Shown piece after piece: positions 48,674 through 61,845 of a stretch of DNA of 64,000 bases (position 1 is the first letter of the stretch; each line of letters begins with the position of its first letter). The position numbers were made by a program, and so were the translations under genes. Location of the stretch: the NCBI RefSeq assembly GCF_041296385.1, contig NW_027184062.1:1431501-1495500 (forward strand). The letters run 5' to 3'. This DNA comes from Aphelocoma coerulescens (Eukaryota > Chordata > Aves > Passeriformes > Corvidae). A model generated the notes under the pieces. That model saw only the letters and a program-made list of their open reading frames with translations, did no database searches and was not told where the DNA came from.

Positions 48674-50851
48674 GCCCATGTGGCTGGAGAAGAAAGAGCT
48701 CTGAAACTTCTCTCAAGAATCGCTCCCTGTTTCTTTGCACGGGCCTCGCTGTCTATGGATGTTTCAGGAGACCCCACCGAAACACAGAAGGACTCTCAAA
48801 TTATCCCAGCTTTCTCTGCACAGCGAGAGGTTTTAATATTTAGCATTGTTATCCTTTTCCTGTGTGTTTGTTAAAAAAATAGGTTTTATCTCTTTCACTT
48901 TCTTCCCAGGAAAGTTCTTTTTTCCAAAAACCTGGTGGGGGAGGGCTGGGTGTAACCTGCCTTCTATAAGAGGATATTTTCCTCCAAATTTGTCCAAACC
49001 GGCACAGCCTGTCCTTTCCTGGGTCTCTGTTGCAGATGGAAGCTGCTGGTGCCATTGTCAGCTTGAAGCCCTCTTTTGATGCAAGCATATGTTGCCTGGT
49101 GTGTTCAGCAGCTGTTGCTCAATGCTTATGCCAAGCTATTGTGTTCCTCATGGAACCAAGGAGCCATTGTGACACTGCAGGGGCTGATGGCATCAAGGAG
49201 GCAATTGTGACAGTACAGAACCTCCTAGAAACAAGGCTCCATTGTGACACCGTGGGGAATCATGGAATCAAGGAGCCCATTGTGACACGGCTGCATGGAA
49301 CCAATGGTCCATGGTTACACGGCGGATTCAAGAAGAGCACGGTGACACCACGCAACATCACGGAACCATAGTTCCATTGTGACACAGCGGGGCCTCATGG
49401 AAACAAGGGGACCATTGTGGCAAAGCAGGGCCTAATGGAAGCATGGAGAGCATTGTGACACTAAGGAAACTCCTGGAACCAAGATGACCACTGGCACATA
49501 ATGGAACCTCATGGAAGCAAGCCTCCACGATGGTTTTGGAGGGCCTCAGGGACCACAGGACCCATTGTGACACAGCAGGACCTGGTGGAACCAAGGAGCC
49601 TTTGTGATACTCCACATCCACATGGAAGCCAGGGTGCACTGAGACACAGCGGGGCCTTGTTGGAACCAAAGACACCTCTGCAAAAAGCAGGCTAGCTCAT
49701 AGAAGCAAGGAGTCCATTGTTACAACATCAAACCTATGGAAGCAAGGGACCATTGTGACACTGCGGGGCCTCATGGAACCAATTGTCCATGATGACAGTG
49801 CGGATCAAAAGAGACCATGGTGACACTGCGGAACCTGATGGAACCAAGGAGCCATTGTGACACAGTGGGGCCTCATGGAATCAAGGAGACCATTGTGACC
49901 CAGGTGTTGCATGGGAAGGCAAGGAGCCATTGTGACACTTTGGGCTTCTTCCCTTGAGCTCTGCAGCTGGCTGTCCCAGCCCAGCGCACCATGTGCCACC
50001 TGCTCTCCTCAGGGCTCTGCCTGCACACAGCCCCAGGAGAAGTTTTCCTGTTTGCAAGGAAAGAATGGAAAAGCCGGAGCAGGTTTCCTAAACAACAAAC
50101 CCCACTCAGGAGCCACATGCTCAGTACAGGCTGCCGGGAACGATGTCCCCTTTCTACAAGGGTCAGTGTGAGCAGGAATGAATGATCTCTGGGAGCAGAA
50201 TTCTCGGAGTCTTTCCACTGAATTCTCTGTCCCTGTGTCTTGGGGTGACTTTATCATGTGTATCCCCCTATTGCTGCTCTATGCCCAGAAGTGAACTTTG
50301 TGCATTTCTGTGCCTTTCAACTGAGCCTGAGAGGGGGGAGAGGAAAAAAAACCGGACAAACTTCTCAGAGCGTTTGTTCAAGGACACACATACACACTCC
50401 TCTGCATCCTGCTTGCAGCAAGAGCAGAGGAAGCAACTTTGTTTCTTTTTAGCCAGTTTTCAGCTCCTTTTCTCTGGGGGGAGATGGAGAGTTGAACTTT
50501 GTTTTCCTGGGACTTTGGGGGTTTTTTCCCCTTTTCTCTTCTTGACTCTTTCAACATCAGAGCACATTGGGAGAATTTTCTCCCGAGGTGGGGGCCCTGA
50601 ATGTGGGCCCATGAGCCAGCTGCAAGGAGGAGGAGAGAGACTACACCTACGGAAGTGTTGGGGTTCCTCCCCCCTGCCATGAGGTCATGGGAGAGGGGAC
50701 CCTGGGGTAGAGGCATGGCCTGGGCACAGGGGGTCTCCCTGCTCCCTGCTCACATGTGCCCTAACCCTGTTCAGCACTGCTTATTTTGTGTTGCCCTGTG
50801 CGAGGAGGGCCCTGGTTGTGCTGTGATTGCTCAGTTCTTTGGCAGTGCCCC
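48674..50851 (+). repeat. Unit 23 (2178 bp), lacks one minisatellite copy
   Basis: Front like unit 19 (AAAATAGG, CTATAAG, TTGCCTGG), with private GCATATGTTG at about 49085. It has CACGGAACCATAGTTCC and the 38-bp loss between 49442 and 49443. The rear has G5T6C4 and GGCACAGGGGGTC (about 50724), and returns to CCCTAACCC. Confidence 0.95.
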
Positions 50852-53066
50852 GCCCATGTGGCTGGAGAAGAAAGAGCTCTGCAACTTCTCTCAAGAATCG
50901 CTCCCTGTTTCTTTGCACGGGCCTCGCTGTCTATGGATGTTTCAGGAGACCCCACCGAAACACGGAAGGACTCTCAAATTATCCCAGCTTTCTCTGCACA
51001 GCGAGAGCTTTTAATATTTAGCATTGTTATCCTTTTCCTGTGTGTTTGTTAAAAAAGTAGTTTTTATCTCTTTCACTTTCTTCCCAGGAAAGTTCTTTTT
51101 TCCAAAAACCTGGTGGGGGAGGGCTGGGTGTAACCTGCCTTCTATCAGAGGATATTTTCCTCCACATTTGTCCAAACCGGCACAGCCTGTCCTTTCCCTG
51201 GGTGTCTGTTGCAGATGGAAGCTGCTGGTGCCATTGTCAGCTTGAAGCCCTCTTTTGATGCAAGCAGATGTTGCCAGGTGTGTTCAGCAGCTGTTGCTCA
51301 ATGCTTATGCCAAGCTATTGTGTTCCTCATGGAAGCAAGGAGCCATTGTGACACTGCAGGGGCTGATGGCATCAAGGAGGCAATTGTGACAGTACAGAAC
51401 CTCCTAGAAACAAGGCTCCATTGTGACACCGTGGGGAATCATGGAATCAAGGAGCCCATTGTGACACGGCTGCATGGAACCAATGGTCCATGGTTACACG
51501 GCGGATTCAAGAAGAGCACGGTGACACCACGCAACATCATGGAACCATAGGTCCATTGTGACACAGCGGGGCCGCATGGAAACAAGGGGACCATTGTGGC
51601 AAAGCAGGGCCTAATGGAAGCCTGGAGAGCATTGTGACATTGTGGGGAATCATGGAAACATGGAGAGCATTGTGACACTAAGGAAACTCCTGGAACCAAG
51701 ATGACCACTGGCACATAATGGAACCTCATGGAAGCAAGCATCCATGATGACTTTGGAGGGCCTCAGGGACCACAGGACCCATTGTGACACAGCAGGACCT
51801 GGTGGAACCAAGGAGCCTTTGTGATACTCCAGATCCACATGGAAGCCAGGGTGCACTGAGACACAGCGGGGCCTTGTTGGAACCAAAGACACCTCTGCAA
51901 AAAGCAGGCTAGCTCATAGAAGCAAGGAGTCCTTTGTTACAACATCAAACCTATGGAAGCAAGGGACCATTGTGACACTGCGGGGCCTCATGGAACCAAT
52001 TGTCCATGATGACAGTGCGGATCAAAGCAGACCATGGTGACACTGCGGAACCTGATGGAACCAAGGAGCCATTGTGACACAATGGGGCCTCATGGAATCA
52101 AGGAGACCATTGTGACCCAGGTGTTGCATGTGAAGGCAAGGAGCCATTGTGACACTTTGGGCTTCTTCCCTTGAGCTCTGCAGCTGGCTGTCCCAGCCCA
52201 GCGCACCATGTGCCACCTGCTCTCCTCAGGGCTCTGCCTGCACACAGCCCCAGGAGAAGTTTTCCTGTTTGCAAGGAAAGAATGGAAAAGCCTGAGCAGG
52301 TTTCCTAAACAACAAACCCCACTCAGGAGCCACATGCTCAGTACAGGCTGCCTGGAACGATGTCCCCTTTCTACAAGGGTCAGTGTGAGCAGGAATGAAT
52401 GATCTCTGGGAGCAGAATTCTCGGAGTCTTTCCACTGAATTCTCTGTCCCTGTGTCTTGGGGTGACTTTATCATGTGTATCCCCTATTGCTGCTCTATGC
52501 CCAGAAGTGAACTTTGTGCATTTCTGTGCCTTTCAACTGAGCCTGAGAGGGGGGAGAGGAAAAAAAACCGGACAAACTTCTCAGAGCGTTTGTTCAAGGA
52601 CACACATACACACTCCTCTGCATCCTGCTTGCAGCAAGAGCAGAGGAAGCAACTTTGTTTCTTTTTAGCCAGTTTTCAGCTCCTTTTCTCTGGAGGGAGA
52701 TGGAGAGTTGAACTTTGTTTTCCTGGGACTTTGGGGGTTTTTTTTCCCTTCTTCTCTTCTTGACTCTTTCAACATCAGAGCACATTGGGAGAATTTTCTC
52801 CCGAGGTGGGGGCCCTGAATGTGGGCCCATGAGCCAGCTGCAAGGAGGAGGAGAGAGACTGCACCTACGGAAGTTTGGGGTTCCTCCCTCCTGCCATGAG
52901 GTCATGGGAGAGGGGACCCTGGGGTAGAGGCATGGCCTGGGCACGGGGTCTCCCTGCTCCCTGCTCACATGTGCCCTAACCCTGTTCAGCACTGCTTATT
53001 TTGTGTTGCCCTGTGCGAGGAGGGCCCTGGTTGTGCTGTGATTGCTCAGTTCTTTGGCAGTGCCCC
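50852..53066 (+). repeat. Unit 24 (2215 bp)
   Basis: CCAAAAACC segment A with GAGAGCTTTT and ATGGAAGC. It has GAACCATAGGTCC but keeps the 38-bp minisatellite copy, which separates the two markers. Private: TCAAAGCAGA (about 52023), ACAATGGGGC and GAAGTTTGGGG (2 bp shorter). CCTGAGCAGG at about 52291 is shared only with unit 29. Confidence 0.95.
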
Positions 53067-55245
53067 GCCCATGTGGCTGGAGAAGAAAGAGCTCTGCAAC
53101 TTCTCTCAAGAATCGCTCCCTGTTTCTTTGCACGGGCCTCGCTGTCTATGGATGTTTCAGGAGACCCCACCGAAACACAGAAGGACTCTCAAATTATCCC
53201 AGCTTTCTCTGCACAGCGAGAGGTTTTAATATTTAGCATTGTTATCCTTTTCCTGTGTGTTTGTTAAAAAAATAGGTTTTATCTCTTTCACTTTCTTCCC
53301 AGGAAAGTTCTTTTTTCCAAAAACCTGGTGGGGGAGGGCTGGGTGTAACCTGCCTTCTATAAGAGGATATTTTCCTCCAAATTTGTCCAAACCGGCACAG
53401 CCTGTCCTTTCCTGGGTCTCTGTTGCAGATGGAAGCTGCTGGTGCCATTGTCAGCTTGAAGCCCTCTTTTGATGCAAGCAGATGTTGCCAGGTGTGTTCA
53501 GCAGCTGTTGCTCAATGCTTATGCCAAGCTATTGTGTTCCTCATGGAACCAAGGAGCCATTGTGACACTGCAGGGGCTGATGGCATCAAGGAGGCAATTG
53601 TGACAGTACAGAACCTCCTAGAAACAAGGCTCCATTGTGACACCGTGGGGAATCATGGAATCAAGGAGCCCATTGTGACACGGCTGCATGGAACCAATGG
53701 TCCATGGTTACACGGCGGATTCAAGAAGAGCACGGTGACACCACGCAACATCACGGAACCATAGTTCCATTGTGACACAGCGGGGCCTCATGGAAACAAG
53801 GGGACCATTGTGGCAAAGCAGGGCCTAATGGAAGCATGGAGAGCATTGTGACACTAAGGAAACTCCTGGAACCAAGATGACCACTGGCACATAATGGAAC
53901 CTCATGGAAGCAAGCCTCCACGATGGTTTTGGAGGGCCTCAGGGACCACAGGACCCATTGTGACACAGCAGGACCTGGTGGAACCAAGGAGCCTTTGTGA
54001 TACTCCACATCCACATGGAAGCCAGGGTGCACTGAGACACAGCGGGGCCTTGTTGGAACCAAAGACACCTCTGCAAAAAGCAGGCTAGCTCATAGAAGCA
54101 AGGAGTCCATTGTTACAACGTAAAAGCTATGCAACCAAGGGACCATTGTGACACTGCGGGGCCTCATGGAACCAATTGTCCATGATGACAGTGCGGATCA
54201 AAAGAGACCATGGTGACACTGCGGAACCTGATGGAACCAAGGAGCCATTGTGACACAGTGGGGCCTCATGGAATCAAGGAGACCATTGTGACCCAGGTGT
54301 TGCATGGGAAGGCAAGGAGCCATTGTGACACTTTGGGCTTCTTCCCTTGAGCTCTGCAGCTGGCTGTCCCAGCCCAGCGCACCATGTGCCACCTGCTCTC
54401 CTCAGGGCTCTGCCTGCACACAGCCCCAGGAGAAGTTTTCCTGTTTGCAAGGAAAGAATGGAAAAGCCGGAGCAGGTTTCCTAAACAACAAACCCCACTC
54501 AGGAGCCACATGCTCAGTACAGGCTGCCGGGAACGATGTCCCCTTTCTACAAGGGTCAGTGTGAGCAGGAATGAATGATCTCTGGGAGCAGAATTCTCGG
54601 AGTCTTTCCACTGAATTCTCTGTCCCTGTGTCTTGGGGTGACTTTATCATGTGTATCCCCCTATTGCTGCTCTATGCCCAGAAGTGAACTTTGTGCATTT
54701 CTGTGCCTTTCAACTGAGCCTGAGAGGGGGGAGAGGAAAAAAAAGCCAGACAAACTTCTCAGAGCGTTTGTTCAAGGACACACATACACACTCCTCTGCA
54801 TCCTGCTTGCAGCAAGAGCAGAGGAAGCAACTTTGTTTCTTTTTAGCCAGTTTTCAGCTCCTTTTCTCTGGAGGGAGATGGAGAGTTGAACTTTGTTTTC
54901 CTGGGACTTCGGGGGTTTTTTTTCCCTTCTTCTCTTCTTGACTCTTTCAACATCAGAGCACATTGGGAGAATTTTCTCCCGAGGTGGGGGCCCTGAATGT
55001 GGGCCCATGAGCCAGCTGCAAGGAGGAGGAGAGAGACTGCACCTACGGAAGTGTTGGGGTTCCTCCCTCCTGCCATGAGGTCATGGGAGAGGGGACCCTG
55101 GGGTAGAGGCATGGCCTGGGCACGGGGTCTCCCTGCTCCCTGCTCACATGTGCCCTAATCCTGTTCAGCACTGCTTATTTTGTGTTGCCTTGTGCGAGGA
55201 GGGCCCTGGTTGTGCTGTGATTGCTCAGTTCTTTGGCAGTGCCCC
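53067..55245 (+). repeat. Unit 25 (2179 bp), lacks one minisatellite copy
   Basis: AAAATAGG/CTATAAG front, CACGGAACCATAGTTCC, and the 38-bp loss between 53835 and 53836. It then has ACGTAAAAGCTATGCAACC and a GAATGAATG/five-C/GCCAGAC rear. Unit 28 shares the section from the minisatellite onward. Confidence 0.95.
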
Positions 55246-57454
55246 GCCCATGTGGCTGGAGAAGAAAGAGCTCTGAAACTTCTCTCAAGAATCGCTCCCT
55301 GTTTCTTTGCACGGGCCTCGCTGTCTATGGATGTTTCAGGAGACCCCACCGAAACACAGAAGGACTCTCAAATTATCCCAGCTTTCTCTGCACAGCGAGA
55401 GGTTTTAATATTTAGCATTGTTATCCTTTTCCTGTGTGTTTGTTAAAAAAATAGGTTTTATCTCTTTCACTTTCTTCCCAGGAAAGTTCTTTTTTCCAAA
55501 AACCTGGTGAGGGAGGGCTGGGTGTAACCTGCCTTCTATCAGAGGATATTTTCCTCCACATTTGTCCAAACCGGCACAGCCTGTCCTTTCCTGGGTCTCT
55601 GTTGCAGATGGAAGCTGCTGGTGCCATTGTCAGCTTGAAGCCCTCTTTTGATGCAAGCAGATGTTGCCAGGTGTGTTCAGCAGCTGTTGCTCAATGCTTA
55701 TGCCAAGCTATTGTGTTCCTCATGGAACCAAGGAGCCATTGTGACACTGCAGGGGCTGATGGCATCAAGGAGGCAATTGTGACAGTACAGAACCTCCTAG
55801 AAACAAGGCTCCATTGTGACACCGTGGGGAATCATGGAATCAAGGAGCCCATTGTGACACGGCTGCATGGAACCAATGGTCCATGGTTACACGGCGGATT
55901 CAAGAAGAGCACGGTGACACCACGCAACATCATGGAACCGTACGTCCATTGTGACACAGCGGGGCCGCATGGAAACAAGGGGACCATTGTGGCAAAGCAG
56001 GGCCTAATGGAAGCCTGGAGAGCATTGTGACATTGTGGGGAATCATGGAAACATGGAGAGCATTGTGACACTAAGGAAACTCCTGGAACCAAGATGACCA
56101 CTGGCACATAATGGAACCTCATGGAAGCAAGCCTCCACGATGGTTTTGGAGGGCCTCAGGGACCACAGGACCCATTGTGACACAGCAGGACCTGGTGGAA
56201 CCAAGGAGCCTTTGTGATACTCCACATCCACATGGAAGCCAGGGTGCACTGAGACACAGCGGGGCCTTGTTGGAACCAAAGACACCTCTGCAAAAAGCAG
56301 GCTAGCTCATAGAAGCAAGGAGTCCATTGTTACAACATCAAACCTATGGAAGCAAGGGACCATTGTGACACTGCGGGGCCTCATGGAACCAATTGTCCAT
56401 GATGACAGTGCGGATCAAAAGAGACCATGGTGACACTGCGGAACCTGATGGAACCAAGGAGCCATTGTGACACAGTGGGGCCTCATGGAATCAAGGAGAC
56501 CATTGTGACCCAGGTGTTGCATGTGAAGGCAAGGAGCCATTGTGACACTTTGGGCTTCTTCCCTTGAGCTCTGCAGCTGGCTGTCCCAGCCCAGCGCACC
56601 ATGTGCCACCTGCTCTCCTCAGGGCTCTGCCTGCACACAGCCCCAGGAGAAGTTTTCCTGTTTGCAAGGAAAGAATGGAAAAGCCGGAGCAGGTTTCCTA
56701 AACAACAAACCCCACTCAGGAGCCACATGCTCAGTACAGGCTGCCTGGAACGATGTCCCCTTTCTACAAGGGTCAGTGTGAGCAGGAATGATCTCTGGGA
56801 GCAGAATTCTCGGAGTCTTTCCACTGAATTCTCTGTCCCTGTGTCTTGGGGTGACTTTATCGTGTGTATCCCCTATTGCTGCTCTATGCCCAGAAGTGAA
56901 CTTTGTGCGTTTCTGTGCCTTTCAACTGAGCCTGAGAGGGGGGAGAGGAAAAAAACCGGACAAACTTCTCAGAGCGTTTGTTCAAGGACACACATACACA
57001 CTCCTCTGCATCCTGCTTGCAGCAAGAGCAGAGGAAGCAACTTGGTTTCTTTTTAGCCAGTTTTCAGCTCCTTTTCTCTGGGGGGAGATGGAGAGTTGAA
57101 CTTTGTTTTCCTGGGACTTCGGGGGTTTTTTTTCCCTTCTACTCTTCTTGACTCTTTCAACATCAGAGCACATTGGGAGAATTTTCTCCCGAGGTGGGGG
57201 CCCTGAATGTGGGCCCATGAGCCAGCTGCAAGGAGGAGGAGAGAGACTACACCTACGGAAGTGTTGGGGTTCCTCCCTCCTGCCATGAGGTCATGGGAGA
57301 GGGGACCCTGGGGTAGAGGCATGGCCTGGGCACGGGGTCTCCCTGCTCCCTGCTCACATGTGCCCTAATCCTGTTCAGCACTGCTTATTGGTGTTGCCCT
57401 GTGCCAGGAGGGCCCTGGTTGTGCTGTGATTGCTCAGTTCTTTGGCAGTGCCCC
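55246..57454 (+). repeat. Unit 26 (2209 bp), mosaic
   Basis: Front has AAAATAGG with CTGGTGAGGG (about 55503). It keeps the 38-bp copy and GAACCGTACG, yet has GCCTCCACGATGG, normally linked to its loss. The rear equals unit 21 (TATCGTG, CTTCTACTCTTC, TTATTGGTG). Confidence 0.95.
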
Positions 57455-59666
57455 GCCCATGTGGCTGGAGAAGAAAGAGCTCTGCAACTTCTCTCAAGAA
57501 TCGCTCCCTGTTTCTTTGCACGGGCCTCGCTGTCTATGGATGTTTCAGGAGACCCCACCGAAACACGGAAGGACTCTCAAATTATCCCAGCTTTCTCTGC
57601 ACAGCGAGAGGTTTTAATATTTAGCATTGTTATCCTTTTCCTGTGTGTTTGTTAAAAAAGTAGTTTTTATCTCTTTCACTTTCTTCCCAAGAAAGTTCTT
57701 TTTTCCAAAAACCTGGTGGGGGAGGGCTGGGTGTAACCTGCCTTCTATCAGAGGATATTTTCCTCCACATTTGTCCAAACCGGCACAGCCTGTCCTTTCC
57801 CTGGGTGTCTGTTGCAGATGGAAGCTGCTGGTGCCATTGTCAGCTTGAAGCCCTCTTTTGATGCAAGCAGATGTTGCCAGGTGTGTTCAGCAGCTGTTGC
57901 TCAATGCTTATGCCAAGCTATTGTGTTCCTCATGGAACCAAGGAGCCATTGTGACACTGCAGGGGCTGATGGCATCAAGGAGGCAATTGTGACAGTACAG
58001 AACCTCCTAGAAACAAGGCTCCATTGTGACACCGTGGGGAATCATGGAATCAAGGAGCCCATTGTGACACGGCTGCATGGAACCAATGGTCCATGGTTAC
58101 ACGGCGGATTCAAGAAGAGCACGGTGACACCACGCAACATCATGGAACCGTACGTCCATTGTGACACAGCGGGGCCTCATGGAAACAAGGGGACCATTGT
58201 GGCAAAGCAGGGCCTAATGGAAGCCTGGAGAGCATTGTGACATTGTGGGGAATCATGGAAACATGGAGAGCATTGTGACACTAAGGAAACTCCTGGAACC
58301 AAGATGACCACTGGCACATAATGGAACCTCATGGAAGCAAGCATCCATGATGACTTTGGAGGGCCTCAGGGACCACAGGACCCATTGTGACACAGCAGGA
58401 CCTGGTGGAACCAAGGAGCCTTTGTGATACTCCAGATCCACATGGAAGCCAGGGTGCACTGAGACACAGTGGGGCCTTGTTGGAACCAAAGACACCTCTG
58501 CAAAAAGCAGGCTAGCTCATAGAAGCAAGGAGTCCATTGTTACAACGTAAAAGCTATGGAACCAAGGGACCATTGTGACACTGCGGGGCCTCATGGAACC
58601 AATTGTCCATGATGACAATGCGGATCAAAGGAGACCATGGTGACACTGCGGAACCTGATGGAACCAAGGAGCCATTGTGACACAGTGGGGCCTCATGGAA
58701 TCAAGGAGACCATTGTGACCCAGGTGTTGCATGTGAAGGCAAGGAGCCATTGTGACACTTTGGGCTTCTTCCCTTGAGCTCTGCAGCTGGCTGTCCCAGC
58801 CCAGCGCACCATGTGCCACCTGCTCTCCTCAGGGCTCTGCCTGCACACAGCCCCAGGAGAAGTTTTCCTGTTTGCAAGGAAAGAATGGAAAAGCCGGAGC
58901 AGGTTTCCTAAACAACAAACCCCACTCAGGAGCCACATGCTCAGTACAGGCTGCCTGGAACGATGTCCCCTTTCTACAAGGGTCAGTGTGAGCAGGAATG
59001 ATCTCTGGGAGCAGAATTCTCGGAGTCTTTCCACTGAATTCTCTCTCCCTGTGTCTTGGGGTGACTTTATCATGTGTATCCCCTATTGCTGCTCTATGCC
59101 CAGAAGTGAACTTTGTGCATTTCTGTGCCTTTCAACTGAGCCTGAGAGGGGGGAGAGGAAAAAAAACCGGACAAACTTCTCAGAGCGTTTGTTCAAGGAC
59201 ACACATACACACTCCTCTGCATCCTGCTTGCAGCAAGAGCAGAGGAAGCAACTTTGTTTCTTTTTAGCCAGTTTTCAGCTCCTTTTCTCTGGAGGGAGAT
59301 GGAGAGTTGAACTTTGTTTTCCTGGGACTTCGGGGGGTTTTTTTCCCTTCTTCTCTTCTTGACTCTTTCAACATCAGAGCACATTGGGAGAATTTTCTCC
59401 CGAGGTGGGGGCCCTGAATGTGGGCCCATGAGCCAGCTGCAAGGAGGAGGAGAGAGACTGCACCTACGGAAGTGTTGGGGTTCCTCCCCCCTGCCATGAG
59501 GTCATGGGAGAGGGGACCCTGGGGTAGAGGCATGGCCTGGGCACGGGGTCTCCCTGCTCCCTGCTCACATGTGCCCTAATCCTGTTCAGCACTGCTTATT
59601 TTGTGTTGCCTTGTGCGAGGAGGGCCCTGGTTGTGCTGTGATTGCTCAGTTCTTTGGCAGTGCCCC
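57455..59666 (+). repeat. Unit 27 (2212 bp), sister of unit 22
   Basis: Shares TTCCCAAGAAAG with unit 22, exactly 10,993 bp downstream. It differs by ACAGCGGGGCCTC at about 58167 instead of ACAGCAAGGCCGC, and by CTATGGAACC. Confidence 0.95.
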
Positions 59667-61845
59667 GCCCATGTGGCTGGAGAAGAAAGAGCTCTGAAAC
59701 TTCTCTCAAGAATGGCTCCCTGTTTCTTTGCACGGGCCTCGCTGTCTATGGATGTTTCAGGAGACCCCACCGAAACACAGAAGGACTCTCAAATTATCCC
59801 AGCTTTCTCTGCACAGCGAGAGCTTTTAATATTTAGCATTGTTATCCTTTTCCTGTGTGTTTGTTAAAAAAATAGGTTTTATCTCTTTCACTTTCTTCCC
59901 AGGAAAGTTCTTTTTTCCAAAAACCTGGTGGGGGAGGGCTGGGTGTAACCTGCCTTCTATAAGAGGATATTTTCCTCCAAATTTGTCCAAACCGGCACAG
60001 CCTGTCCTTTCCTGGGTCTCTGTTGCAGATGGAAGCTGCTGGTGCCATTGTCAGCTTGAAGCCCTCTTTTGATGCAAGCAGATGTTGCCAGGTGTGTTCA
60101 GCAGCTGTTGCTCAATGCTTATGCCAAGCTATTGTGTTCCTCATGGAACCAAGGAGCCATTGTGACACTGCAGGGGCTGATGGCATCAAGGAGGCAATTG
60201 TGACAGTACAGAACCTCCTAGAAACAAGGCTCCATTGTGACACCGTGGGGAATCATGGAATCAAGGAGCCCATTGTGACACGGCTGCATGGAACCAATGG
60301 TCCATGGTTACACGGCGGATTCAAGAAGAGCACGGTGACACCACGCAACATCACGGAACCATAGTTCCATTGTGACACAGCGGGGCCTCATGGAAACAAG
60401 GGGACCATTGTGGCAAAGCAGGGCCTAATGGAAGCATGGAGAGCATTGTGACACTAAGGAAACTCCTGGAACCAAGATGACCACTGGCACATAATGGAAC
60501 CTCATGGAAGCAAGCCTCCACGATGGTTTTGGAGGGCCTCAGGGACCACAGGACCCATTGTGACACAGCAGGACCTGGTGGAACCAAGGAGCCTTTGTGA
60601 TACTCCACATCCACATGGAAGCCAGGGTGCACTGAGACACAGCGGGGCCTTGTTGGAACCAAAGACACCTCTGCAAAAAGCAGGCTAGCTCATAGAAGCA
60701 AGGAGTCCATTGTTACAACGTAAAAGCTATGCAACCAAGGGACCATTGTGACACTGCGGGGCCTCATGGAACCAATTGTCCATGATGACAGTGCGGATCA
60801 AAAGAGACCATGGTGACACTGCGGAACCTGATGGAACCAAGGAGCCATTGTGACACAGTGGGGCCTCATGGAATCAAGGAGACCATTGTGACCCAGGTGT
60901 TGCATGGGAAGGCAAGGAGCCATTGTGACACTTTGGGCTTCTTCCCTTGAGCTCTGCAGCTGGCTGTCCCAGCCCAGCGCACCATGTGCCACCTGCTCTC
61001 CTCAGGGCTCTGCCTGCACACAGCCCCAGGAGAAGTTTTCCTGTTTGCAAGGAAAGAATGGAAAAGCCGGAGCAGGTTTCCTAAACAACAAACCCCACTC
61101 AGGAGCCACATGCTCAGTACAGGCTGCCGGGAACGATGTCCCCTTTCTACAAGGGTCAGTGTGAGCAGGAATGAATGATCTCTGGGAGCAGAATTCTCGG
61201 AGTCTTTCCACTGAATTCTCTGTCCCTGTGTCTTGGGGTGACTTTATCATGTGTATCCCCCTATTGCTGCTCTATGCCCAGAAGTGAACTTTGTGCATTT
61301 CTGTGCCTTTCAACTGAGCCTGAGAGGGGGGAGAGGAAAAAAAAGCCAGACAAACTTCTCAGAGCGTTTGTTCAAGGACACACATACACACTCCTCTGCA
61401 TCCTGCTTGCAGCAAGAGCAGAGGAAGCAACTTTGTTTCTTTTTAGCCAGTTTTCAGCTCCTTTTCTCTGGAGGGAGATGGAGAGTTGAACTTTGTTTTC
61501 CTGGGACTTCGGGGGTTTTTTTTCCCTTCTTCTCTTCTTGACTCTTTCAACATCAGAGCACATTGGGAGAATTTTCTCCCGAGGTGGGGGCCCTGAATGT
61601 GGGCCCATGAGCCAGCTGCAAGGAGGAGGAGAGAGACTGCACCTACGGAAGTGTTGGGGTTCCTCCCTCCTGCCATGAGGTCATGGGAGAGGGGACCCTG
61701 GGGTAGAGGCATGGCCTGGGCACGGGGTCTCCCTGCTCCCTGCTCACATGTGCCCTAATCCTGTTCAGCACTGCTTATTTTGTGTTGCCTTGTGCGAGGA
61801 GGGCCCTGGTTGTGCTGTGATTGCTCAGTTCTTTGGCAGTGCCCC
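59667..61845 (+). repeat. Unit 28 (2179 bp), lacks one minisatellite copy
   Basis: AAGAATGGCTCC (about 59710) is shared only with unit 29, and it has GAGAGCTTTT. AAAATAGG/CTATAAG front, 38-bp loss between 60435 and 60436, CTATGCAACC, and a rear like unit 25. Confidence 0.95.
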
